Of a stretch of 64,000 nucleotides of DNA, positions 20,301 to 31,421 are shown in pieces. The stretch's first letter is position 1. Every line of letters begins with the position of its first letter. The stretch is taken from NCBI GenBank assembly GCA_022885665.1, contig JAGQDJ010000011.1:434001-498000 (forward strand), read 5' to 3'. A program made the position numbers and the translations under genes. This DNA is from Triops longicaudatus. Taxonomy: Eukaryota; Arthropoda; Branchiopoda; Notostraca; Triopsidae. The notes beneath the pieces were generated by a model, which saw only the letters and a program-made list of their open reading frames with translations, was not told the DNA's origin and did no database searches.

Positions 20301-22681
20301 TTCAGACTCTTTGCCCTGGAATGTGTGGATGAATATTTGTCCTTGACCGCAAGAATACAATGCAACTTGCTCTTCAAAATACTCCCCTAGAAAAAAGGAA
20401 TACATCAAATGACTTCGTAATCGGTCTTTTTAATTTTGCTTATACGGTTTTACTTCACTGACACTGTGATCATAAATTTCTCTATTTTTGTTGCTTACGT
20501 AAATAATTTAAGATAAGTAATAAAGGCCTCTTAATTTTCAGTACAGCGCTTTTACCTTGTGAAGAATATTTCGGACCCCAAGTTAAGCAATAAACTGTGC
20601 TTTTATGTGTCACGGGTGACAAAAGTGGATTCTTGTTAGTCAACACATCATACAGTCCAACGCGACCTTCTTCGGTCCCAAAGGCAATCTTCCCTTCCTT
20701 TTCTGGATGCCACGCAACCTGAAACCATTCAAGAAAAATAACTTCTCGAGAACTAAAACGAACAATAAATATGCCCTAATAAACTGAACTTTTCAAAATC
20801 GTAACGCCTGTTCTGTCGCACTAAGGAAAATAAAAACAACTGTTACTTACATTATAGCTTTTACAAATCTATAAACACATTAGCTTAGTATCAAGCAGTA
20901 AATGTGTAGTTTTTCTAAAAATAATAGAAATAAATGTATAGTAATGCTCAAAATAAAGCGTCTAAGTAACAGTAATAATAAAAAATTACAGTGGTGACTT
21001 TTCCTCGAATCCCTTGCCACAGACTCGTAACTTCTAAGGGTGACGCCGCTACATTCATAACACGGATCATATTATCGCCAACACCAACAGCAAGTCTAGC
21101 AAACGACTGTAAGTTGATTGGTAGGTACAACAAACATGATGCAAGTTTTTACCTGGCTGGGTCGACGGGCGAGAAATTAAGACAATAGACGAACCCACCA
21201 ACAGTAAATAAACTTCTCAGTTCTTTTTCTTTCGTTGAGTTCCAGAGCACAATTTGACGATCTTGAGCTGACGTATAAACTTGCGCTGAATTCCCAACAA
21301 AATATCCTAAAACAATTAAATGAAAGCGACTCAAGATGTTCTAGGAGTTTTAACATTAATCAGGAGAATTTTGCAGTTTGTAGTTATGAACTTCTGTACA
21401 CTTTCTTACCGGAGATATTAAATAAGCCTCGAGCGTGCTTTGAATGAACTACAGACCATTTCTGATCCTTAGTCTCCACCAGGCTTTCCACATTCCAAGC
21501 CAACAATTCGCCTCCCAACCCAGACGAGAATAGCTTATCCGAAGTCGCCCACCACAAAGCTACCCATAGCATCTTTCGATCGTCCTTTGGTTGTGTGACA
21601 TTTTTAATTAGAATTTTGGGATTACTTTTTCAAGCACCGGAACAGTAAGAGTACCTGCATGGTTTTAGGTTTATAAATCCCTGTCTTTGAGGGTAGCCTA
21701 AAGGTCAAGATGCAACGTCCATCTTTGACATTCCATATTCTAATTGTTTTGTCTTTCGCACCGGTAGCGACAATCTGTTCTTCAGACTGAGCGATAATCT
21801 GTTCTTCAGACCGATCCTTCTCCCTCCAGTTTTCAGAACTAGATGACGAAACATTACTTGGCAAAGGTTTCAGTTTCGGACACCAAGAAATGGACTGAAT
21901 ATCTTCGTCATGACCTCGTAATCGATGAAGAATCTTGCCGTTGCCTTTAAAGCAATATAATTTTTTTTAAAAAAAGGAATGCTTAAAAAATACACTTTGA
22001 GTGAATTTTGTTACCTGTAAGATCACATATATATAAAAGCCCTCCTTTGCAACCTAGTGCAACCATTTTAGCGCAATGCGGACTACACGCAATGACTAAT
22101 GGGTTTATTTTCCCGTAACTAAGTTTTCTGGTGGTATTCGAATCCAAATTCCACACCACGACTCCACTTCCAGCATCACAAGACACAACTATTTTTGGAT
22201 CAACTCTAGACCAGGAAATCCCGCATACTTTTTCTTTCTGATAAAAATGTGCCTTAAAACCCGGGTACAAAATGATTCGTATTAGTTACCTCGTGCTGCT
22301 TATGCTGGAATATAGGCTTCTCTTCAACTACATCCCAAGCAATTAGGCTGCCATCATCCGAACAACTCACTAATGAAGGTAGGTCAGTCTCATTTTTGGT
22401 AGACGGATTCCATTGGAGACCTTATAAAGATTCCAAATGAGTAGTGTGCCATGCTCTATGCTTATTCTTAGCAAAAAATAAGAGTGAATACCCGTGACTC
22501 TTTCTCGGTGAATTGCTGGGAGAATTCGCACTTCAGGTAAGCCCACGCCGTTTTTCAGATTTACAATAACTATATTATGACGTGAACCGTACACAAGCCG
22601 TCCATCAGTGTTACGAGCGTCAACTACTGCATTGAGATACCAGTTCGGTGAAGGTAGTAAATAAGCGTTGTCTATTTCCAT
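17389..22681 (-). CDS. GEMIN5: Gem-associated protein 5 (Gemin5 / rigor mortis homologue)
   Basis: Twenty exons, all phases closing, 1214 aa: 22681-22492, 22420-22290, 22252-22015, 21944-21655, 21584-21410, 21306-21153, 21095-20990, 20718-20556, 20386-20191, 20117-19912, 19860-19706, 19633-19459, 19398-19285, 19221-19018, 18956-18809, 18758-18501, 18420-18210, 18146-17961, 17899-17743 and 17576-17389. Residues 1 to about 720 form the two WD40 propellers that read the Sm site and cap of snRNAs in the SMN complex; repeats such as SCSDDGSLIAWDV, GVGDNMIRVMN and SYDGTAKVWDV are visible. A Lys/Ser-rich linker and an alpha-helical TPR-like region (about 750-1100: GNWEQFVTLQMWQGNLAEAL, GHFREAIAVARNK) follow. 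The human protein is 1508 aa, so the C-terminal RNA-binding part looks shortened. Exon 4 has a 24-bp tandem duplication. Exon 10 has two possible donors three bases apart (after 19915 or 19912). Confidence 0.93.
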
Positions 22682-22817
22682 TTTGCGAAAATTAATTAAC
22701 TAGATGGTATCCTGGACGAACCAAACCATAACACGCGCACGCTATCTTGTTTTCAAACTGGGCCCGCGAGAACCGCCAGAACGCGCTGGATTTCAAAAGG
22801 GATTCAGAACTCCACTT

Positions 22818-23051
22818 GAACTCCGATTTTGTCAACCCTGATCGATTGAAACGCCCGATTATGTCAACCGCTTTCTCGTAATGTTCTTTTTTTTTAAAAA
22901 ATGTGCACAAATATTGTGATTTACGCTAGACAATTATTTCAACTATTGGGACAAAAAATCCCAATGCACTTAGTGCGTGAATTTGATTTTGACTATTATC
23001 CGGCTTGTCAACTACCATCCGGTCCCCGACCGGTTAACAAAATCGGTGTTC
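22818..23051 (-). mobile_element. Family B inverted-repeat element (MITE-like), copy 1
   Basis: Ends are GAACTCCGATTTTGTCAACC at 22818-22837 and its near-perfect inverse GGTTAACAAAATCGGTGTTC at 23032-23051. The 234-bp body read on the minus strand aligns along its length with 50356-50690, including AGTTGACAA, ATTCACGCACTAAGTGCATT and the GGTTGACAT subterminal repeat. No transposase ORF. This is the pattern of a non-autonomous DNA transposon. It sits in the promoter-proximal region of Gemin5. Confidence 0.75.
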
Positions 23052-24241
23052 TACTGTATTAGAATACTAATCCTTTTATTCAGTCGAACTTTTATTATTA
23101 AACTTCCAAGAAAACTTAACTTGATTTCCACATAGTCTATTATACCACCTAATGATGGTTTCTAACTTCGGATTTCTACTTTTAAGACGTAATGAATTCC
23201 GTAGACCTAGCCGACCTTTTAACCTTATGGCAAAAATGAGCATATTTTCAGAATATGGCACTATAATTATTATCATTACCGGGACTTGACCAGGATGGAA
23301 GAGTGAAGACATTTTTTCACACAATATGACAAAAGAACATTCTTGATCACTCTTCTGATAAACGCAATTTTATTACTAGGAACTTGCTCCGTACGCGAAC
23401 AAGTTGCCAGAGACGAACCGAACTGTAAAATTATATAAAAAAAGCAAGATTAAGTCTTTCCCAACACGATGACATTTCATCACTGGCTATCTGTGGAGGG
23501 AATGAAGACTTTTTTTTTTTTTACACAAACCATTCAGAACAAATGCTTTACTAGTCAGCTTGTATTAACGCAATTCGTACTTCAACGGAAATACTGATGT
23601 AAGTTAAACCGACGCAGAATGTTCTTGGTATATTGGCAAATAAACGGACAATGATTGATTACGTTGCGTTACCCCTGTATTTGAGAAATTTTTACCATGT
23701 TCACAAGTCATCTGTCCCCATAAATTGCAGCACGTTTGCGTAACTCTGAGGGTCAATATCATTCTTTTTCACTCTTTTATCTTAACACGCTTCCAGTCAA
23801 TGCCTCAACCAGAAAAGGAACCACAGTGAAATTACGCCTACTTTCCCATATTTCAAATTGGGAAACGACTCTCAGTATGTCTAAACTACAATGTTTTCTT
23901 CTTGTTATTGAGAAACGACTAAACGTAATGCCATGAAACAGGTGGTTGATTCTTTGTTGTTGTTGCATATCCATGTCACAGACGAGTTATTGTTATTCTC
24001 GGGTATAAAAGGTTTACGAATTTCAACATTTTTTTTTTGCTCCGCTTTCGTAAGAAACAAAGGACAGAAAACATAACAAAGACCCGAAAAGTAATTTCTT
24101 AAAGGGGACTGGGGAGGGGGAATGCAAACAAACGAAGCAAAAGGGCAAAAAAATTTCGGGTCAGACGAGGAATACATTGATATGCCGACGTTTCTTTTTT
24201 GTTTGTGGCGATTCAAAACAAACTTTGAAATCCATCTTCAC

Positions 24242-24247
24242 TTTATT
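24242..24247 (-). terminator. Candidate poly(A) signal of CSDE1
   Basis: AATAAA on the minus strand (TTTATT on plus), 180 bases beyond the CSDE1 stop codon at 24427. Confidence 0.55.
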
Positions 24248-24426
24248 GGCGACTAGACCCGAAAAGCGTTGATTTATGGGATCCCTTTCCCTATACTCCC
24301 CCTGTCTTTTCTAATCATTTCAGTTTACGCAGTTAGTAAAAGTTTCGGTACTCTATCGAGGACCGTCAGATGATTCACCTGTATACCCTATCCTTTTCGT
24401 CCTAGCTGCCCCGGGATTCTCGTTCC

Positions 24427-27400
24427 TTAAATTTGTTCTTTAGCTTTTTTGAAACCACGCGTCCCATCAGGACCACGCGGCTGACGAATCACGATCAAAC
24501 GCGGGCCATCATCCATTGACATAGCTCTTAGACGCACTTGCAAGCGTTCCGGACGCGGTGCAGGGGCTTGGCTTTCCCTGCATAACACAATTTAACGTCA
24601 GAAGAGATTTGTGATATTTTTTTGCTTTAGTTTATAAAACTTACACTTTGACGACATTAACAGCAGAAGATTTGCCAGTACGGTGATTGCTCAGAATGAT
24701 GAATTCGACGGTATCCCCCGGCTGCAATGATACGTGATCTTTCACCTCCGAAACATGGAAGAATAGCTTCTTGCCTTCCTCCACTTCATAGTTCAAGAAA
24801 CCATATTGTCCTAATACAAAAAGGGACACTTCAGACTAACAAGTCTAATATACCAATCTATATAATCCAGAAAGCATGAGATAGCATGAGAAAAAAAAAT
24901 ATCAGACGAACTAACACGGACATAGATTCTATGTTTGACACAAAAAGAATTTACATGCCTTTCGCAATGTCATCCTACATTACATAAACTACCCTTATTC
25001 TGTTAAACGGACTCCAGTATGTTCAGGACTATAAAACGGGTACACTGAGAAGGAAACGAGGAGTATAATGTTTTTACCTTTCACAGCGTCCACTTGCGCT
25101 TTCAAGGTCTGTCGAATGGGACGAATAGCGGTAGCGCGAGCAGCTTTGTTCTCTTGATCCGGATATTCCTCAAGCTTAAAGTATACTGCGTCTCCCTTCT
25201 GCAAAAATTCTCTTCTGTTTTCCAAAGAAGTGATGCCAAATTCGTAAGTAGGACTATCTCCATCAACTATAATGCACGCCACAAAACAAAGAAGTGAATA
25301 ACCAAGTGTTTCACGGTACTATAAACGAAATCGATTCGTGAAGCAAGATACTGATGTTTATCCATACTGGGAATAAAAATTAAGCCTTATTCAATACAGA
25401 AACGACATCGGAACCACATTCACACCATTTTTAACTTAGTTGAAAAATAATATAAAAAAAAATACAAAGTTACAACTCAGTCCAACTTAAAATAACTTTA
25501 AAATATACGCGATGAGAATATATTTATCGCGCTCTAAAATTTCTTTAATTAATACATTAAATTGTTAAAACTCTAAAAGTAAATACTTAAAACTAAAAAA
25601 TATTTAACTAAAATACAGCAAAACTTATAGAAATAGTTAACTGAAAAAGAAGAGAGGAAAACACAAGTGAATTTGACAACGATAATGTAAGTAACTTTCG
25701 AGGAGAATTTTGCATTACGACTTAACAAGAAATACAAAGTAATTATTACCATCTTGACCTTGCCGCACAATACCAGGGTAGCCAGTGGCATCTTGGTTGA
25801 CGGCTCGCAATGGTCGCACAATGACTCCTTCCAACAGGTTATCCTGAACTTTTCCTTTGGGCAAGGAATTTTTAGGCAAGATTCGCACATTTTCGGCTGA
25901 CAATTTGCCATGGGGTTGACCTTTCGTCGTCACCGTGTATTCGACTTCCATCCCCAAGTCCAGATCGTCAACGTTACCGTCGAAATGCGAATAGTGGAAG
26001 AAAATTTCGCGGTCATGTGCCTCGGTTTCCACAAACCCAAAGCTTTCTTTCAGAGCCGCGATGTATCCACGACAAACGACTCCGTCACCACTCACTTTTC
26101 TAGTTTTCTTGTTTTCCTCGTTTTCGACTACATCTTCAGATTTCTTAATGGAACTGGTCGAGGCTTTGTTTATCACGCGTAAATTGAGCGCCATAAATTC
26201 CTTGTTACGTTTAATTTGCGCCAAATCAAATTCAACCTACAAGATATTTTCAATAAAAACTACCCAAAACAGAGCACAGACTCTTTACTTCGTCACCAAG
26301 GCGAGGACAATTACGAATATCACATTCACGGGGATGGAAAGGAATGTGTTCCGTAGTGTTATTCTGGATAAAGGAGACCAATCCCAGTTCATCTCCATGT
26401 TTTTCGCCGTTCAACTACACAGTATGGAAAAACGGCTCTTAATATCTTAAATGGAATGATCTTTCTTCTCACAATACCTTTGATGGACTACGGTGTGTCC
26501 AACTATTGGCCGGCTCCCGAGTGACCGTTCCTATCATGTTACGCTGCGTTATTACTTCAAACTGCACCGTTCCGGTTGACAAGATTCTAATTCGGATGGC
26601 ACTTTGCTTGCTAGGCGGCGTTTGATCCTTGATATGAAACGAAACGAGAAACAAATTTGAAAAAAGTTTCACACAAATTTTGTTGTCATCGATGGAACCC
26701 AGTATTACTTTAATGAAGACTTATTAAGCACAAAAATATAACCGAGAAGCATCCAACATTTGTGTAACAGGTCACTTCTGTTACCTGCACAGTAGTGAAT
26801 TCAACTTCGGTCCCCAAACCAATTTCCTGCTCTGGGTCCAAAAGTTCTGAAAAGTGAAAAAAGAGGCGAGCTTCGCGATCGGCGCATCGGATGAAACCAA
26901 AACCATCTTTCAAAGAGCACATGACTCCCATTTCTCGTTTTTCGCCCGAGACGGCAAATGACTCTTCTAATAGTTCAATATTTGTTGCCCGTTGCAACTT
27001 ATCGCGCCGGTCTACTGCCACATTAAATTGCACCCAATCTCCATGCCTGAAAATAAGAAGCATATATTACAATTTTGGATTTATCTAATTGAAAATCAAA
27101 TACAGAATAGCAAAAAACACACCCACGAGACCATAAATAACTTAACGTAGCAATTGCAACAGAGTAAATAAAAAAGTGCTAAAAATTAGCGAAGGCAACA
27201 CTGCTGCCTATACAGCGTAAGTGTTTGAACACTAAACGGTCGGATACTATCCAACATACTACAAGGGATGATTATTCAACATAATAAATAAACCTTACCT
27301 CAAAGTATAATCGCCTTTCTGATCTTTGTCTCCAAAGGGAATCTCTACTTCAGAACGATCTTTTCCACGGTACCGTAAGCGTCCAGACAGAGGATCTGCA

Positions 27401-29179
27401 TTAGCATTGCTAGGAGACCCTGGAATATGTTTCTCCAATGGTTTGAGGACTTGACCTTTGGTAATTTCTGACGACACATCCTCAAATATCACGCTTCCTG
27501 GAGGCAACCGTGTAATTTGCACAGCTACTTCTTTTCCCTGCAAAATGACAAATAAGAATTATTAATTATTATAAGATGCTAAAAAGTCAATCGGCAATAA
27601 TATACCATACTAGTTCGAAATGGAGAGGAAAGGTGTCAAAGAATATTTTTTAAAGGATGTAAAATATGACTCACGTTGCGAGTTTGGATCGAGAATTCGA
27701 CGTCATCACCCAACTGGAGGTCGTCAGGTAAACCTTTGGCTTCGGAAAAGTGGAAAAAGATCTCACGCACAACATCACCACGTTCAATGAATCCAAACGA
27801 ATCTTTCAGTGAACAGACCACACCTTGGTAACGCACAGGCTGGGCGGGATCCTCCAGTCGGATATATCGAGCTGCCAGATTACCACTCCTACTTTAAAAT
27901 GACAATAGCGACATTCTTAACCGTCCCTTTTCATTCCTGCCTTTCGCCCGACAACATTTCGTACTTTAAAGAAAACTTACCTCTGATTGGTGGCGATCTG
28001 GAAACTGACTTTGTCTCCCGTTCGCAAAGTTACGTTGCCTTCGACGTCGTCTTTGTTGTACGGCAAGAAAAAGCACTCGCCACGATTCTCATAGGAAATA
28101 CGGCCTTGGTTTTGGCCTGTAGCAGGATTCAATTCCGTGGTCACCGTGCCCGTCACACGTTCTTCAGATAAAACTACTTCGGGTGCAATTTTGCTCACGA
28201 CGGAAGCAATCGGTTTCCCGTTACGTTTATCGTACGTAACTTCAAATTCTACCGGATCTCCGATCTTCAGGTGTTCAATGTTCCCATCAAATTGCGAGAA
28301 ATGGAAGAAGAGGCGAGCTTGGCGTTCGCAGCATTGGATGAAGCCATAGGAATGCTACAGAAATTGAGTTAACACAGGAATTAACCACGAGTTAAACTTA
28401 AGTCTATTCCCTGCACGAATTACGCTCTGCCCACAAGAGCTATTTAGAAAAGGTCGTTTACATCTTGCATGCTTACGTCATCTGTACCGACAGGTCATAA
28501 AACAGCTTACTGTTCTTAAGTGTGCTCTCAATATGCCCCACCCAAACTAGAAGCACCTGATTACCTCGACTAGCACTTTACATCCATCGCATCCCACTTA
28601 TGTTATTAGTACAGCCGTTCATTGTTACTCGAATGTATCATAGGGACATTTAAGTACAACTGTGTCCTAGAAAAAAATGGTTCAAAAGAAATAACTTACC
28701 AAAAGCTTTTCAATGATTCCGGTTTCGCGTGTGTTCAGATTATTCGGTGAGGCAGAACTGCCAAAGTGGCCGATAGCGGGAGGTGTGTCTCTAAGAAAAC
28801 TGGTATGGACAGGGGCGGCGTCATCTCCGTTGACGTTATTGGCATTAAAGGTCCCGATGGCGAACGAAGTAATGTCGTTGTTAACCGGCGGGGGCCGGAT
28901 GGTAGAAGGCGGGGCCAAGCCATTATTCAAGGGGCGGGAATTGTAATAATTGGTGCCTGTGGCCGCGCCATTGCTAGTACCACCAGGGGTCATACGCGAA
29001 TTGGCAAAATTGTTGAATCCGCCCACAAGGTTGGCGTTGGAAGCGCTCGCAGACGTAGCTCCACCGCTACCGTAAGGATAGGAAAGAAAAGAGGGCGTGG
29101 CTATCGCAGTAGCAGTCGCAGGTTTGGCGAAAAAGGTGGTCGTGGGTGCCGAAGGCATCGGATTCCACGGATTGGACAT
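24427..29179 (-). CDS. CSDE1: Cold shock domain protein E1 (Unr)
   Basis: Eleven exons, phases closing, 786 aa (human 798): 29179-28700, 28354-27981, 27891-27675, 27537-27299, 27046-26785, 26627-26478, 26414-26289, 26236-25750, 25266-25078, 24810-24645 and 24577-24427. Five canonical cold-shock domains show the RNA-binding core: SYGFIQCCERQARLFFHFSQ, SFGFIERGDVVREIFFHFSE, GFGFIRCADREARLFFHFSE, SFGFVETEAHDREIFFHYSH and QYGFLNYEVEEGKKLFFHVS. Non-canonical domains lie between them, as in human Unr. The C-terminus has RLIVIRQPRGPDG. It binds mRNAs in the cytoplasm and controls their translation and decay; in flies it also works in dosage compensation. The first 150 residues are low complexity (Asn, Ser, Ala, Thr, Pro) and are an added tail compared with the vertebrate protein. 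The ATG at 29179 was chosen over an upstream in-frame GTG. Confidence 0.96.
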
Positions 29180-30275
29180 GTTTTTTTCAACTTGGTGGTA
29201 CACTGAAATTGTACAGGGATGGGGCGAAATTGCCGAAGGGGCGGAGTATCGTGTTGTTTTTCTCTTTTATAGCGTTGTAGGAACCTTTTTTGTCGCTAGT
29301 TTAAAGTTCACATGCACACGCAGATTCACTCGTTTTTCAGCACTTTTTCTTATCGAATTCAGAATTCTCTTTTTTTTGTTTTAAACTTTTTTTTTTTTGT
29401 CTTTTCACAGGCAATCCTTAAAAACGTGGCTTACAAAAAGACAATATCACAGATAAGGCAACAATGTAAGCTTCTTTCTCTGAATTATTCGTATGAGTTT
29501 CTTTTGCTACTTGTCTTTCTTTCGCCTCTCAAGTTAATGGAATTACTTTAGGAGCCTTTCGACCCTAATGTCTAGAAAAGCAAAAAGTGTTCTGCTTCCA
29601 TCCAAATTGGCAGGCCCAAAATTCTTAAGCCTTATTAATTTTCTCTTTTTTTGCACACAAATGTCTTTGTTTCTTAATTGGGCGACAAAAACAAAACAAC
29701 TAATTCACCTGAGCCTTTCCTGGTTCAATGTCGAAGAGATATTGGCAATATTTTTTTAGTTTTGAAAGTTTTTTTTTTTGGCTTTTAGGAAGGGGTCCGA
29801 CGAAAGAAATGCACGTTGTTATTTTTTTGGAAGAAAACAAAAAGAGAGGAAAGAGGGTGGGTAAGATCTCCAGAAGTTTTGATGACGGAAGATTGACAAG
29901 TTGCAATTGAGGTAATTGAGTTCCAAGAAAAAAGATCCGTATTTGTAGCAGAAGTTTGACAACGTTATCCGTTGCGAAAAGGTTCTGGGGTTAGGGATGT
30001 AGGGGTAAGTTTAGACCTTTTTCTTTTTTTATTTTTTTTAGTAAGGACAGATTTTTTGTTGCGTTGTTGGAGGGGAAACGAATAGAATATGAGCAAATTA
30101 AGGTGCAAACTTTAATCTTCTGTTTCACTCTTCTAGGTTCTCAAATCACGAAACCAGCCCACGTGAGTTGGAACTTTGATGTGAAATTTGTTTCGTTCTT
30201 CGTAAATTACGGAAGGTGGTTTCTTGCAGGTTTTTAAATGACTATTAACGGTACAAAATCTCGTAGTTTGGGGGG
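29180..30275. other. CSDE1 upstream region, T-rich
   Basis: T/A-rich DNA with many short homopolymers and poorly supported open frames on both strands. It probably holds the CSDE1 promoter and 5' UTR. No TATA box, repeat or RNA gene was recognised. Confidence 0.45.
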
Positions 30276-30905
30276 ATGGTTGATGGTATTCGTGAACTGC
30301 AGAGCTCTGAAAACGTCACAAACGGCAAAGAAAACGTATTAGCAACTTCATCAGAAACGTGGTCGGGATCTTGCAATAACTTTCCAAGCTGTACACAAAA
30401 GAAGCCCTCCAGCGAAGGCACGCATGGTCGCAGCGCATTTGAAGTACAAATTCATGGAAATAACGCAAGACAGGCTACACAACTAACAGGCGTGAAACTT
30501 CGATAATTAAGGTTGCTTACTGATGTCTTCAAAGAACAATCTGGGTATGAAATACAGCACTTATTCCTTCACTACGCGGCAGTAACCTTCCGCCATTTTG
30601 TTCCCGTAAAAGTAAAGTGTGGAGTACTCTTCGTAGAAGCCAGTGAGTGTATAGAGACGACAAAAGTCCTTTCCCTTATGGACCAAATGCCCCAGGCTCT
30701 TTTGCTTCCAGGCTCGTCCCTCTTGGAAGATTGCTCCGCCTTCCTATCAAGGGTGAACCTCGAGAACAAGCACAAAGTATATACTATCGCTATGGTAACG
30801 TGCTGGCCGTTCATACCACCTACGGCCACCTTACAGCCAATCAGTGTTGATGCTACTTCCAAGACCCAATCAGCATTGATTCAGGCTCTTAAGGACTTCC
30901 TTTAA
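30276..30905 (+). other. Unrecognised ORF pair in one frame, split by a single TAA
   Basis: An ATG at 30276 opens 76 codons, ending in TAA at 30504-30506. The same frame is then open for a further 133 codons to TAA at 30903. Codon use in the second half looks protein-like (GTAAAAGTAAAGTGTGGAGT; TTGGAAGATTGCTCCGCC), and the encoded segment FLSRVNLENKHKVYTIAMV looks like a folded-domain fragment. I do not recognise a family. No intron of plausible length removes the TAA: the only GT...AG there is 20 nt. Options are a pseudogene, a sequencing error, two exons of an unseen gene, or chance. The neighbours are CSDE1 (divergent) and SLC17 (same strand). Confidence 0.3.
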
Positions 30906-31421
30906 AATCTATTTTTCTGCGATATCCTATTTACTAACTCTATGGCAGAAGACTTTGTAGTCTACTGAAAGTCGGCTTCCCAGCAAGTTTGCATGCAACG
31001 CTATCTAGGTACAAGTCTCCGACACAAATTTAAACGAAAGTGATCAAGTCTTCAAAGCCTAGGTTTGTTTGGTCTGACGCATCACGCGACATTTTTAAAC
31101 TGAATTTCACACTTTCTTCTCTCGTGGTAGCAGGAAAGGTACAAATAAGATGGGTTCCTGCGCTATGCTGGAAGAAAGCTCGACAGCGAAGAAATACCGA
31201 GGCTTTGGCAAGTTCATTAGTCCAGGAGGCGGGACTATAATCTTCACGTTTCTTTCCCTTTCTACCATATGGGAAAGGTGTGTCCAAACCGTTTATTAGT
31301 CCAGCATATATTATTGATCTTAAAGAAGAGCCGTTAAGTCTACTTCGCCTATTCGACCAACTTCAGAGAAAGCCTAGTCTTCGTTTTTCGATTTTATGAC
31401 CAAGGGCGGACCCGGAGGCTC
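30906..31421. other. Intergenic, SLC17 upstream region
   Basis: Contains overlapping open frames on both strands (31030-31287 -, 31040-31240 +) with no recognisable motif. Probably the promoter and 5' UTR of the SLC17 gene. Confidence 0.4.

Larger units (their letters stand above)
22682..24426. other. Gemin5 upstream region and CSDE1 3' region
   Basis: Contains the Gemin5 5' flank, an inverted-repeat element at 22818-23051 that begins only 137 bases upstream of the Gemin5 ATG, and the CSDE1 3' UTR with AATAAA at 24242-24247 (minus). Open frames at 23736-24216 lie on both strands and have no recognisable motif. Confidence 0.5.
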
